Part shown: positions 46,507 to 54,856 of the stretch, one piece after another
Numbering within the stretch: position 1 is the stretch's first letter
Layout: each line of letters begins with the position of its first letter
Assembly: GCA_965178585.1 (NCBI GenBank)
Contig: OZ238267.1
Location: forward strand, 1,426,001-1,490,000
DNA from: Marifrigoribacter sp965178585
GTDB lineage: Bacteria > Bacteroidota > Bacteroidia > Flavobacteriales > Flavobacteriaceae
Reading direction: 5' to 3'
DNA length: 64,000 nt
The notes under the pieces: model-generated
The model's input: only the letters and a program-made list of their open reading frames with translations
Told to the model about the DNA's origin: nothing
Databases searched by the model: none
Made by a program: the position numbers and the translations under genes

Positions 46507-46534
46507 AAAAAAAACCGCTCGATTAGAGCGGTTT
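46507..46534 (-). terminator. Intrinsic terminator of the DUF6266 gene
   Basis: On the minus strand AAACCGCTC and GAGCGGTTT form a perfect nine-base stem with a five-base loop, followed by a run of T (complement of 46507-46513). It lies 20 bases after the DUF6266 stop. No T run on the plus strand, so it does not serve wzc. Confidence 0.88.
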
Positions 46535-46554
46535 CCAAATAAAAACACCAAGCA

Positions 46555-47196
46555 TTAATTAGCTGTACCAGAGCCTAAATAAATACTGTTTGATACTTGA
46601 CTACCATCAGCAGTAATAAACGCCATAAATAGCTCTACCGTATCTCCTGCATAAGTTGTAGGGATTGAAACAATTTGAGAACCTACTGTTCTGTCTGCTC
46701 CATCAAGTAAAGAAATAGATTCCTTTTTTGATGGATTGTAAACCAATAACATTGCCTTGTCAGTAGCATTTGCGTTACCTTCAGCAGAGTTATCATCCCA
46801 CCCAAAAGTTACTTCTCCAGCAGTTGCTAAATCAGTTGTCGGGTTTAACGCACCAGATAAACCTCCGCGACTTACTAAAGCGTTTGGATAGTCAACAACA
46901 AAGTTTGGTTCTGTACCTGTAATCGCATTATTCAACACATACGACATTGCAGCATTAAATTCTGTTTTCTTAACAGCTAATCCTTTATAACCTAACTTAA
47001 TAAAAGGCTTTACAGCCTGTAAAAATTCTAAAGTGGCAGTAAACTTGGTTCTTTGGTTTACTTGACCAACAGTTCTTGGATTGGCTACGCTTGAAGGTTT
47101 AATTCTAATGTAATCAATTCCTTTCCAGCTTCCACCGATAACGTTACCAACCTTACCTGAAAGACCTCCTAAAATACCTTGAGCAATTTTACCCAT
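46555..47196 (-). CDS. DUF6266 family protein
   Basis: A 213-residue protein that starts with the DUF6266 signature (MGKIAQGILGGLSGKVGNVI, then GGSWKGIDYIRIKP). The rest is beta-rich and glycine/threonine-rich, without a standard signal peptide. Function unknown; members occur singly or as paralogues in accessory regions of Bacteroidota genomes. Its base composition (GC clearly above the neighbouring polysaccharide genes) and own terminator suggest separate origin. Confidence 0.88.
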   Translation of the reverse strand: MGKIAQGILGGLSGKVGNVIGGSWKGIDYIRIKPSSVANPRTVGQVNQRTKFTATLEFLQAVKPFIKLGYKGLAVKKTEFNAAMSYVLNNAITGTEPNFVVDYPNALVSRGGLSGALNPTTDLATAGEVTFGWDDNSAEGNANATDKAMLLVYNPSKKESISLLDGADRTVGSQIVSIPTTYAGDTVELFMAFITADGSQVSNSIYLGSGTAN

Positions 47197-47321
47197 AACA
47201 TAAATAATTTAAATGAAACATAATTTTCTTTGGACTTGGTACGGACTTAACACGAAGTTGTACCTTCCGTTGAAATATATGGCAAGTTTTATGCTATTCT
47301 TTCGATATGGATTTTGTTGCT

Positions 47322-47762
47322 TTAGATTGCTTCTTTTTGCATTTTAGAAAATAAACTTTGAATATATGACACTTTCAAATCTGCCATTTTTGAAATGATT
47401 TTATGAAGTTCCTTTTCCTTTTTGTTAATTGCTGACACAATATTAATATGCTTTTGCAACTGAATTGCATCATAAAACAATGAGCTGTAACTATTTTTCA
47501 AAGTGTTCCTACAATCATCTATTGAAATAAACTGAATAACACTTCCTTTTAAATAGTAAGCGTAAAAACCGCCTATTTGCAACATCATAGATAAGTGAAA
47601 AAGTGTGTGTTTTAACTCTTCTGTTGTAGTAGTGACAACGAAACAGTTAGCACAGGATTTTAAGAGTGGTTTTCCGCTGTTTAGACCTTTGTTTAGAATA
47701 AAAAAATGAGGGTTCGAGTAGGTTCTTCCGATTTGGTGTGTTTTTAGTTCAAAAGTTGACAT
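47322..47762 (-). CDS. Small protein of an uncharacterised Bacteroidota accessory family (possibly DUF6943)
   Basis: A 146-residue protein starting MSTFELKTHQIGRTYSNPHF. It has two cysteines in LKSCANCFVV and a helical C-terminus (KKEKELHKIISKMADLKVSY). I believe this resembles the family called DUF6943, found beside mobile elements in Flavobacteriia, but I am not certain. A longer reading from 47834 adds 24 residues that include a low-complexity stretch and is less likely. No function can be given. Confidence 0.6.
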   Translation of the reverse strand: MSTFELKTHQIGRTYSNPHFFILNKGLNSGKPLLKSCANCFVVTTTTEELKHTLFHLSMMLQIGGFYAYYLKGSVIQFISIDDCRNTLKNSYSSLFYDAIQLQKHINIVSAINKKEKELHKIISKMADLKVSYIQSLFSKMQKEAI

Positions 47763-47912
47763 AGCTATCCAATTTAAAATTGCTTCGCTACGCTTCGCGC
47801 CATTATTTTTTTTGAAAAGAAAAAAGATAGCCATAGTTGTTGTGGCGTGGGTAAGGCTGTCAAGGTTTTTTGATAAAAGTTTTTGAGTTGAATGTCTAAA
47901 TCAAAAGAAAAA

Positions 47913-47942
47913 GGGTCTTGAAAAAAGTTTTATTCAAAACCC
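47913..47942. repeat. Inverted repeat, ten-base arms
   Basis: GGGTCTTGAA and TTCAAAACCC, nine of ten pairs, around a ten-base loop. No T run follows on either strand, so it is not an obvious terminator. Confidence 0.55.
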
Positions 47943-48199
47943 GTAGGGCTTGACCTTTATAGCCTTGTGCGGTTGGCAGAGGTAGCCACATATATTTGCC
48001 ATCTTTTTTTATTTTAATATTTCAAATTGGTTTAAACTTGATTGAAATTGCCTTTAAATTTTCTGGGGAATTAACACTTAAAAGAATAGGTTGCTGTACC
48101 TTATTGAGTGTTGGATGAAGCGTTTGTATGGGTAGCGTTTTAAATAGTTGTTTGATAAAACAGCATTTAAACAAGCTACTTATACAGGACTTTTAGACA

Positions 48200-48244
48200 A
48201 TAGCTTATTGCTTTTTTGAGGCACGATAAAAAGCAATGTGCTAT
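48200..48244. repeat. Inverted repeat, copy 1 of a hairpin family
   Basis: ATAGCTTATTGCTTTTT (48200-48216) pairs with AAAAAGCAATGTGCTAT (48228-48244), 15 of 17 pairs, 11-base loop. A related hairpin with the same arm core recurs at 48639-48712. Confidence 0.65.
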
Positions 48245-48498
48245 GGCGTAATACTACATATTATAAACCTATTTTTTTATAACCGCTGACTTGGGTGGTG
48301 GGGAAAAGTGGTCTTTAATATTTGTTAACGAAATGAAACAAACAAAGACTTGAGGTAAGGAATACTTGGACTTAACGATGGTTTTGTGCAGCTTGAATGA
48401 GATAACTAATATTATAATTAACTTAAACTTTCTACTGTTTAATTATAGTTCAAATAATAGTTAAATGTTCGGATGTGAGCGTTGGATTAGCGGATATT

Positions 48499-48590
48499 TT
48501 ACATAATAGCAGTTATAGCGACGAAAATATAATAAAACGCCATAGGCAACCATTGAAAGGATTTTTGCTCCTATAACTTCTATTATGTAA
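48499..48590. repeat. Long inverted repeat
   Basis: TTACATAATAGCAGTTATAG (48499-48518) pairs with CTATAACTTCTATTATGTAA (48571-48590): 19 of 20 positions pair, with 52 bases between. The arms are too long for chance in a window this size. Confidence 0.75.
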
Positions 48591-48638
48591 CATAGCTTGG
48601 GATTGGTTTTTTGGCGTAATAGTTGTTTGAGCGTTGGC

Positions 48639-48712
48639 AATAGCTCTTTGCTTTTTTATTGTACTAATTTATTTATATAGATACTTTTAAATAAAACAAG
48701 CAATGTGCTATT
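48639..48712. repeat. Inverted repeat, copy 2 of the hairpin family
   Basis: AATAGCTCTTTGCTT (48639-48653) pairs with AAGCAATGTGCTATT (48698-48712), 13 of 15 pairs, sharing arm sequence with the hairpin at 48200. GCGTTGG copies lie just outside both ends (48631 and 48716). Confidence 0.65.
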
Positions 48713-48826
48713 ATAGCGTTGGATACAAGTATTATGACATAAAACCAATTATGCATTGGCGTGCGGAACAACACAAAAGACAGAGGATTTTGAGGTACGA
48801 AAAAACTGGATTTTGGGTTGTGGGGA

Positions 48827-48857
48827 ATAAAAAAGAGCCTTCCGAAAAAGACTCTTT
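48827..48857 (-). terminator. Intrinsic terminator of the copper-resistance operon
   Basis: On the minus strand AAAGAGTCTT and AAGGCTCTTT form a ten-base stem (one G-U pair) with loop TTTCGG, followed by TTTTATT. It starts 11 bases after the stop of the HMA lipoprotein gene. Confidence 0.85.
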
Positions 48858-48867
48858 CATTATTGGT

Positions 48868-49311
48868 CTAATGGTCGTGATTTGAATGGTCATCACTTTT
48901 TACTTCTTCACCAGATTGATTCATCATCATTTCGTGGTCATATTGACAACAACCAGGCAAATCTTTATAGGCTTCTTCATCGCCAGCTACTTTTTCAGTA
49001 TCATAACCTGAAGCTGCTATTGCTTTGTGAATCGCCATTGCATCGGTTTTTGTATCATCAAAAGAAACATCTATCTTCTTTTTATCGACATCCCAATTAG
49101 CACTTGCAACACCTTCAACACCGTTAGCTGCTTTTTCGATAGTGTTTTTGCACATTCCGCAATTACCTCTTACACCAAACGATACATCTGTCATAGCCAT
49201 ATCTTTAACCATTTCAGTTTTGGTAGTTTCATTTTCTTTTTTGGTTTGGCTATTACAGCTTGTTAAACCGATTGCTGCTATTACAGCGATACTTAAAATT
49301 ACTTTTTTCAT
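48868..49311 (-). CDS. HMA-domain copper-binding lipoprotein
   Basis: A 147-residue exported protein with lipobox (AVIAAIGLTSC, C19). Residues about 42-112 are a heavy-metal-associated domain with the metal motif GNCGMCKNTIEKA (CxxC) instead of the common GMTCxxC. The tail has CCQYDHEMMMN and ends in a histidine-rich DDHSNHDH, giving further metal sites. As last gene of the Cu/Ag efflux operon it probably hands periplasmic copper to the efflux system, a role played by CusF in enterobacteria; that comparison is functional, not by homology. Confidence 0.85.
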   Translation of the reverse strand: MKKVILSIAVIAAIGLTSCNSQTKKENETTKTEMVKDMAMTDVSFGVRGNCGMCKNTIEKAANGVEGVASANWDVDKKKIDVSFDDTKTDAMAIHKAIAASGYDTEKVAGDEEAYKDLPGCCQYDHEMMMNQSGEEVKSDDHSNHDH

Positions 49312-49347
49312 TTTTTTAAAATTTAAATATTAATAATTGTTTTTGAT

Positions 49348-51117
49348 TTATTCTATTACTTGTTTTACTTCACCACAGGTTAGCATTGCTTCGCCAAAAT
49401 ATGGATTGATTACTTTTTCTTCTTTGCTTAACCAATAAGCACCATTATTGTTATCTGCCATTGGACAAAATTCTACATAGACTTTTTCATTAACACCAAA
49501 CATTTGAACTGCTTTTATTAAATGTGATGATAAATGTTTAAAATGGTTTCTATGCTCTTTTATGTCTGATGTATTTGCAATAGATTTTGCGGAAGATTTA
49601 ATTTCCTTTTCTAAACTCATCCAATGATTATGAGCTTCACCTTTGACTAACTTCATATCTACTTGAGCTAAATCATTTAGAATGTTGTTGCCGTTTTGGG
49701 AAGCTTTTTTTACATCATCATTTACTAATGCGTCCTTTAAATTTATATAGCTCTCAAATACGTTGTATAATTGTTGTTGAAATGTTTTAGGTACTTCGAG
49801 TCTTTTATTCATTTCAGAATGGTCTGTATTCGTATTATCGGGATTGTTATCCATACCTAAATGACCTTCGTGACCAGTCATTACTTTTCCACCGTCCTTA
49901 TTCATCATAGACTTTTTGCCTTGTAATTGTGCTGCAGCATCAATTGTAAACGTACCATTAGAAACAATTTCATCACCAATACTTAAACCTTTTAAAACAC
50001 TATAATTTTCGCCCATTTGAATACCTAATTCAATTTCTTTCATTTCAAAAACTGGCTCATTAGGGTTCGTTTTTAAATACACCACAGAACGTTCACCTGT
50101 CCAAAGAACTGCTGAAGATGGAATCATAATATCTTTATCATTATCCAAATTAATTGCTTCAACTTTACCAGTTACAAACATTCCAGGTTTAAAAGCATTA
50201 TTAGAATTATTGAGTACAACACGCAATGTTACAGTTCGTGTATTGATATTTAAAATTGGGTCTATAAAGTCAACTTTTCCCTTAAATTCTTTATTTGGGT
50301 AAGCATTGGTTGATACTTTAACTTCCTGTCCTTTTTTAAATAAGTCAATTTGATTTTCATAAACATCAAAGTTTGCCCAAACTGAATTTAAATTTGCAAT
50401 CTTTAATAAAGGTTGACCTTGTTTAATGTAATCACCTTGTTCAACTAACTTTTCAGTTACTGTTCCAGATACTGTGGCATAAACAGGAAAATTTTCTTTT
50501 ACTTTTCCAGTTTCTTCAATCTGATTGATTTGATTTTCAGAGAGCTTCCATAATTTCAATTTATTACGGACTGCTTTGTATAAAGCAGGTTGTGATTCTT
50601 TTAAAGATGCTGCTGTAATTAATTCTTGTTGTGCTGCATAGAGTTCTGGCGAATAAATGGTTGCCAATAATTGACCTTTACGAACTTCTTCACCAGTAAA
50701 ACTTACATTCAAACGTTCAATTCTTCCAGAAAAATAACTGACTTGAACAGTATTAGCTTCTTCATTTTCAGCAATCTTTCCAGAAAGTTTAGTAGTGTTA
50801 TCTTCTATACTTGCTTTTCCAACAATTGATGTTTGGATATTGGCTAAAGCCATTGCATTTTTCGTTAACTTGAATTGGTCTGCCGATAAACCATCTGCTC
50901 CAGCTTCTGAAGGAATTAAATCCATACCACATATTGGGCAATCTCCCGCTTCGGGTTGCATTATTTGTGGGTGCATTGAACACGTCCACATTTGATTGGT
51001 TTCTACCGTTTCATTGTGATTATGCTCTTCTTTTTCATTAGAAGAATTGCCGAATAACAGCCAACCTAATAGTAGACCTACTGCTAATATTCCTGTATAA
51101 ATTATATATTTTTTCAT
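49348..51117 (-). CDS. cusB: CusB-type RND periplasmic adaptor with heavy-metal-binding domain and DUF3347
   Basis: A 589-residue membrane-fusion protein linking inner-membrane pump and outer-membrane channel. N-terminal helix (5-22), His-rich HNHNETVE, then a heavy-metal-binding domain (MWTCSMHPQIMQPEAGDCPI, continuing CGMDLIP, about residues 48-73). The adaptor core follows (barrel-sandwich and coiled coil around LYAAQQELITAA). The last 140 residues are a DUF3347-like domain (FESYINLKDALVNDD; ending VEFCPMADNNNGAYWLS), a copper-related module frequent in Bacteroidota CusB. Four bases after copA. Confidence 0.9.
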   Translation of the reverse strand: MKKYIIYTGILAVGLLLGWLLFGNSSNEKEEHNHNETVETNQMWTCSMHPQIMQPEAGDCPICGMDLIPSEAGADGLSADQFKLTKNAMALANIQTSIVGKASIEDNTTKLSGKIAENEEANTVQVSYFSGRIERLNVSFTGEEVRKGQLLATIYSPELYAAQQELITAASLKESQPALYKAVRNKLKLWKLSENQINQIEETGKVKENFPVYATVSGTVTEKLVEQGDYIKQGQPLLKIANLNSVWANFDVYENQIDLFKKGQEVKVSTNAYPNKEFKGKVDFIDPILNINTRTVTLRVVLNNSNNAFKPGMFVTGKVEAINLDNDKDIMIPSSAVLWTGERSVVYLKTNPNEPVFEMKEIELGIQMGENYSVLKGLSIGDEIVSNGTFTIDAAAQLQGKKSMMNKDGGKVMTGHEGHLGMDNNPDNTNTDHSEMNKRLEVPKTFQQQLYNVFESYINLKDALVNDDVKKASQNGNNILNDLAQVDMKLVKGEAHNHWMSLEKEIKSSAKSIANTSDIKEHRNHFKHLSSHLIKAVQMFGVNEKVYVEFCPMADNNNGAYWLSKEEKVINPYFGEAMLTCGEVKQVIE

Positions 51118-51121
51118 TTTT

Positions 51122-53617
51122 TTAAATTTTAATTGATTTTAATCTTAAAGCATTTGCTATTACCGAAACAGAGCTAAAACTCATTGCCAATGCAGCAATC
51201 ATTGGTGATAGTAATAAGCCGAAAACGGGATAAATTACACCTGCTGCAATAGGTACGCCTAACACGTTGTATATAAACGCAAAAAATAAGTTTTGCTTAA
51301 TATTTTTTACTACTCCGTGACTTAATTTTTTAGCTTTTACAATTCCTTGCAAATCACCTTTAACTAATGTTATTGAAGCACTTTCGATTGCAACATCTGT
51401 TCCTGTACCCATTGCAATTCCAACATCCGATTGTGCTAAAGCTGGCGCATCGTTAATACCATCACCTGCCATAGCTACAACACGTCCATTTTGTTGAAGT
51501 AAATCAATTTCGTTTAGTTTATCTTCTGGCAAACATTCAGCTTTATAGTGTTTTAATTTTAATTGGTCTGCAACTGCTTTTGCAGTATTCTTGTTATCTC
51601 CTGTTAGCATAATAACTTCAACTCCGTTATTTTGAAGTTCATTAATAGCTTTTATGCTTGTAGGTTTTATAGCATCAAATATGGTTACATAACCTACTGC
51701 TATATTATCTACTGCTATATATGAAACCGTTTTACCTTGTTCTTGCTCCTTAATAACATTTTCAATCAGATTTTTAGAAATACTTATAGAATACTGTTCT
51801 AATAATTTAGTATTTCCTAAAGCAATTTTCTTACTTTCTATAGTGCCTATAACACCTTTTCCTGCTACAGCTTGAAAGTCGTTTACTTTTGTAATAGATG
51901 TCTTTTTAATTTTACTATAATTGACAATAGCTTCGGCTAAAGGGTGTTCACTATATTGGTTTAATGATGCTATGAAATGAAGTAATTCTTCCTCTTTTAA
52001 ACTGCTTGTTGAAAATACTTTTTCAACCGATGGTTTACCTTCAGTAATTGTTCCTGTTTTATCTACAATAAGCGTATTAACTTTATTCATTTTCTCTAAT
52101 GCTTCTGCATTTTTAATTAATACACCAGATTGTGCTCCTCTACCAACACCAACCATAACAGACATAGGTGTTGCTAAACCTAATGCACAAGGGCAAGCAA
52201 TTATTAATACTGCTATTGCATTTACAAAAGCAAAAACATAAGCTGGTTCTGGACCAAATACAGACCAAAGGATAAATGTTACAACAGCAATTATCAAAAC
52301 TATTGGAACAAAATATTTTGAAATTCTATCCGCTAACTTTTGAATTGGTGCTTTAGAACGACTTGCATTGTTAACCATATGAATGATTTGCGACAATAGG
52401 GTTTCAGAACCCACTTTTTCAGCTTTCATTACAAATGATTTAGTGCCATTTATTGTTCCTGAACTTACTTTATCATCAATACTCTTATCTACAGGTATTG
52501 GTTCACCTGTAATCATAGATTCATCTATACTACTATGACCTTCTACTACACTTCCATCTACAGGGATTTTTTCACCAGGTTTTACTCGTAATAAATTTCC
52601 TTTTTCAATTTCATCAATTGATATGACTTTATCTTCTCCATTTACTACTAATGTTGCTGTTGAAGGCACTAATTTTAGCAATTCTTTTATCGCTCCACTT
52701 GTTTGACTGTGTGCTTTTGCTTCTAATAATTGACCTAACAACACTAATGTTAAAATAACTGTAGTTGCTTCAAAATATACAAATACATTACCTTCAGATG
52801 TTTTAAAGTCTTGCGGAAATATATCTGGAAATAGCATTGCAAAAACGCTAAAGAGCCACGCTATACCAGAACCAATTCCAATTAAGGTAAACATATTTAA
52901 ATTAATTGTTTTTATTGATGTCCAAGCTCGAGTAAAGAACATCCAAGTAGCATAGAACACTACAGGAATGGATAAAACAAGTTGTATCCAATTCCATTGT
53001 TTTTGTTCTAAAATGTTATACAAAGGATTGTTATCTATTGCTTCTGACATTGCAATAAGAAATATTGGCACAGTAAATATTGTTGCAATCCAAAACTTCT
53101 TTAACAGCTTTTTATAGGTTTTATCCTCTTCTGAAATATCTGCTTCTAAAGGCACTAAATCCATTCCGCATATCGGGCAAGAACCTGATTCATCTTTTAT
53201 TATTTCAGGGTGCATAGGACAAGTAAATTGATTTCTTGAACTTGTAATACTTATTTCTTCCACCAAGTCCATTCCGCAAACAGGGCAATTACCAGATTTG
53301 TCATAAGTTTTGTCACCTTCACAATGCATAGGGCAATAAAATGTACCTGTACCTTCTCCTTCAGGTTTTTTATTCATTTTGGGTTCTGAATGATGGTAAT
53401 TTTCTCCTTGGTTATGAATGCTATATCTGCCATCATCCTTTTTTAAAGCTTCCTGAAATGTTTCAATGGGAATATGGGATTCCATTTCAATAATAGCTTC
53501 TGCATTTTCCAAATTAACAGCAACATTGGAAACGTCTTTCAATTTAGAAAGTGTTTTTTCTACGTGACCTCTACAACCGTTACAGGTCATACCGTGTATG
53601 TGATATGTATGTTTCAT
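51122..53617 (-). CDS. copA: Copper-translocating P1B-type ATPase with HMA and two heavy-metal-binding domains
   Basis: An 831-residue Cu+ exporter. N-terminus: HMA domain (GMTCNGC, residues 9-15), then two successive heavy-metal-binding (YHS-related) modules, FYCPMHCEGD...CPVCGMDLV (about 92-122) and FTCPMHPEII...CPICGMDLVP (about 131-155). Core: eight helices, the copper-type CPC motif in IACPCALGLATPMS, phosphorylated aspartate in DKTGTITEG, HP in YSEHPLAEA and GDGINDAPALAQS. The HMA plus two metal-binding modules make it longer than E. coli-type core CopA. Sits between cusC and cusB with gaps of three and four bases. Confidence 0.95.
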   Translation of the reverse strand: MKHTYHIHGMTCNGCRGHVEKTLSKLKDVSNVAVNLENAEAIIEMESHIPIETFQEALKKDDGRYSIHNQGENYHHSEPKMNKKPEGEGTGTFYCPMHCEGDKTYDKSGNCPVCGMDLVEEISITSSRNQFTCPMHPEIIKDESGSCPICGMDLVPLEADISEEDKTYKKLLKKFWIATIFTVPIFLIAMSEAIDNNPLYNILEQKQWNWIQLVLSIPVVFYATWMFFTRAWTSIKTINLNMFTLIGIGSGIAWLFSVFAMLFPDIFPQDFKTSEGNVFVYFEATTVILTLVLLGQLLEAKAHSQTSGAIKELLKLVPSTATLVVNGEDKVISIDEIEKGNLLRVKPGEKIPVDGSVVEGHSSIDESMITGEPIPVDKSIDDKVSSGTINGTKSFVMKAEKVGSETLLSQIIHMVNNASRSKAPIQKLADRISKYFVPIVLIIAVVTFILWSVFGPEPAYVFAFVNAIAVLIIACPCALGLATPMSVMVGVGRGAQSGVLIKNAEALEKMNKVNTLIVDKTGTITEGKPSVEKVFSTSSLKEEELLHFIASLNQYSEHPLAEAIVNYSKIKKTSITKVNDFQAVAGKGVIGTIESKKIALGNTKLLEQYSISISKNLIENVIKEQEQGKTVSYIAVDNIAVGYVTIFDAIKPTSIKAINELQNNGVEVIMLTGDNKNTAKAVADQLKLKHYKAECLPEDKLNEIDLLQQNGRVVAMAGDGINDAPALAQSDVGIAMGTGTDVAIESASITLVKGDLQGIVKAKKLSHGVVKNIKQNLFFAFIYNVLGVPIAAGVIYPVFGLLLSPMIAALAMSFSSVSVIANALRLKSIKI

Positions 53618-53620
53618 TGT

Positions 53621-54856
53621 TTACTGAATTAAATAATTAATGATTGAACTTTGAACGTAATAGGTTTTAATAGACTCTATTTGGTTTATTTGAAATTTTA
53701 GCTGCAATTCTTGAATATCCAACACATCATTAAAATCAATCGTTCCTGTTTCATAGCTTTTGATTAAAATATCTTCAGCATCTTTCGCTTGTTGTAAATT
53801 TTTGGTTTGAGTTGCATAACTTATTCTTGAAGAAATACGACCATTAACAGCCTTATCTAAAAATGTTTCCAACGTATTCAAACGTTCATCTTTTTGAAAT
53901 TCAATTTCCAATTGTTGTAGTTCATTCTGTTTTGAAATTGATTTGTATTTTTTGTTGAAAATTGGAATTGAAACTGAAACCATTGGCATTACAATGTCTT
54001 TTCCGTTGTCACTAAAATCCATATTTGGTCTTTCTACTACATTGATATAGTCTAAACCAAAACCAATCATTGGGCTACTTTCTTTTTGATTTAGTAACTC
54101 TGACTGTTCTATGGATTGATAGAGTTTATCGTATTTCAGCAATTCAGGATGTAATGCTAAACTTTCAGTATTAACTTCAAAATCATCTGATGGAATAACT
54201 AAACTATCAACAACATTTACCGCAATATTATTTGCTCTATTTAGTAGGTTGTTAAACTTTGTTTGTTCAGCCAAATATTCTTGCTGCAATACATCCTTTA
54301 ACTGTTGCATTTCGTTTTGACGCATTTGTAAACGTAATACATCAACTGCTGATGCTTTACCAACCTCAACAGAAGTCAAAGCCATTGTTTCATAAGTTTC
54401 TAACAGATTGATATTCTCTGTTAACACCTTTTGTTTTGCTTTATTAGCATATAGTTTGTAATAGGATTGTGAAACCGAAGACATTAGTTTTCGCTTCGCA
54501 ATTACAATATCTTCATACTTAACATCTGCTAACGAACTAACGTAATTTTCTCTTGCCGAAATATTACCAAACCACGGTAACATTTGTTTTGCAGATACTT
54601 TAAAGCGTTGAGCACCTGTTCGAGTTTCAGGTTCGCTTACAAAATAACCTACTCCAAATTCTGTATTAGGAACCGTATTGACTTCATTTACTTTTTCTGA
54701 AACCCTTTTGTATTGCAATTCAAATTTTTGAATTTCAGGGTTGTTATCTAATGCTTCATTAATGAGCACATCTAATTGTTGCGCATTTCCTTTGAGAACA
54801 AAGATTAAAAAACAAAGAAAAATGACTGACTTTATGTGTGATTTTATATGTTTCAT
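53621..54856 (-). CDS. CusC/TolC-type outer-membrane efflux protein
   Basis: A 411-residue TolC-family protein with a signal peptide (about 1-25, ending near GNAQ). Two helical repeats of the outer-membrane factor fold are seen, e.g. ARENYVSSLADVKYEDIVIAK and EVGKASAVDVLRLQMRQNEM (first repeat) and SYETGTIDFNDVLDIQELQL (second). It forms the outer-membrane exit duct with CusA and CusB. Its start codon shares one base with the end of cusA. Confidence 0.9.
   Translation of the reverse strand: MKHIKSHIKSVIFLCFLIFVLKGNAQQLDVLINEALDNNPEIQKFELQYKRVSEKVNEVNTVPNTEFGVGYFVSEPETRTGAQRFKVSAKQMLPWFGNISARENYVSSLADVKYEDIVIAKRKLMSSVSQSYYKLYANKAKQKVLTENINLLETYETMALTSVEVGKASAVDVLRLQMRQNEMQQLKDVLQQEYLAEQTKFNNLLNRANNIAVNVVDSLVIPSDDFEVNTESLALHPELLKYDKLYQSIEQSELLNQKESSPMIGFGLDYINVVERPNMDFSDNGKDIVMPMVSVSIPIFNKKYKSISKQNELQQLEIEFQKDERLNTLETFLDKAVNGRISSRISYATQTKNLQQAKDAEDILIKSYETGTIDFNDVLDIQELQLKFQINQIESIKTYYVQSSIINYLIQ

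Larger units (their letters stand above)
47763..48826. other. 1.1-kb stretch without a supported gene, rich in hairpins and repeats
   Basis: No coding frame here looks real; the only frame above 60 codons (48703-48885, rightward) overlaps a repeat and a terminator. The stretch holds at least four separate inverted repeats (47913-47942, 48200-48244, 48499-48590, 48639-48712), three direct GCGTTGG copies (48479, 48631, 48716) and two GGCGTAATA copies (48245, 48613). It lies between the small accessory genes and the metal-resistance operon. Confidence 0.7.

Noticed and set aside
47980..48010. Possible tRNA or fragment around GGCAGAGGTAGCCAC
   Set aside because: No cloverleaf, anticodon stem or TTCGANNC T-loop can be built around it. 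I saw no convincing tRNA or rRNA anywhere in the window.
48479..48724. Integron attC sites suggested by GTTGGAT copies
   Set aside because: Only the GTTRRRY-like half is found; no matching RYYYAAC box at the proper position and no integrase or cassette genes nearby.
48703..48885. Rightward 60-codon frame in the hairpin-rich stretch
   Set aside because: Its beginning lies in a hairpin arm, its end runs through the terminator and stop of the opposite operon, and the protein has no family features.
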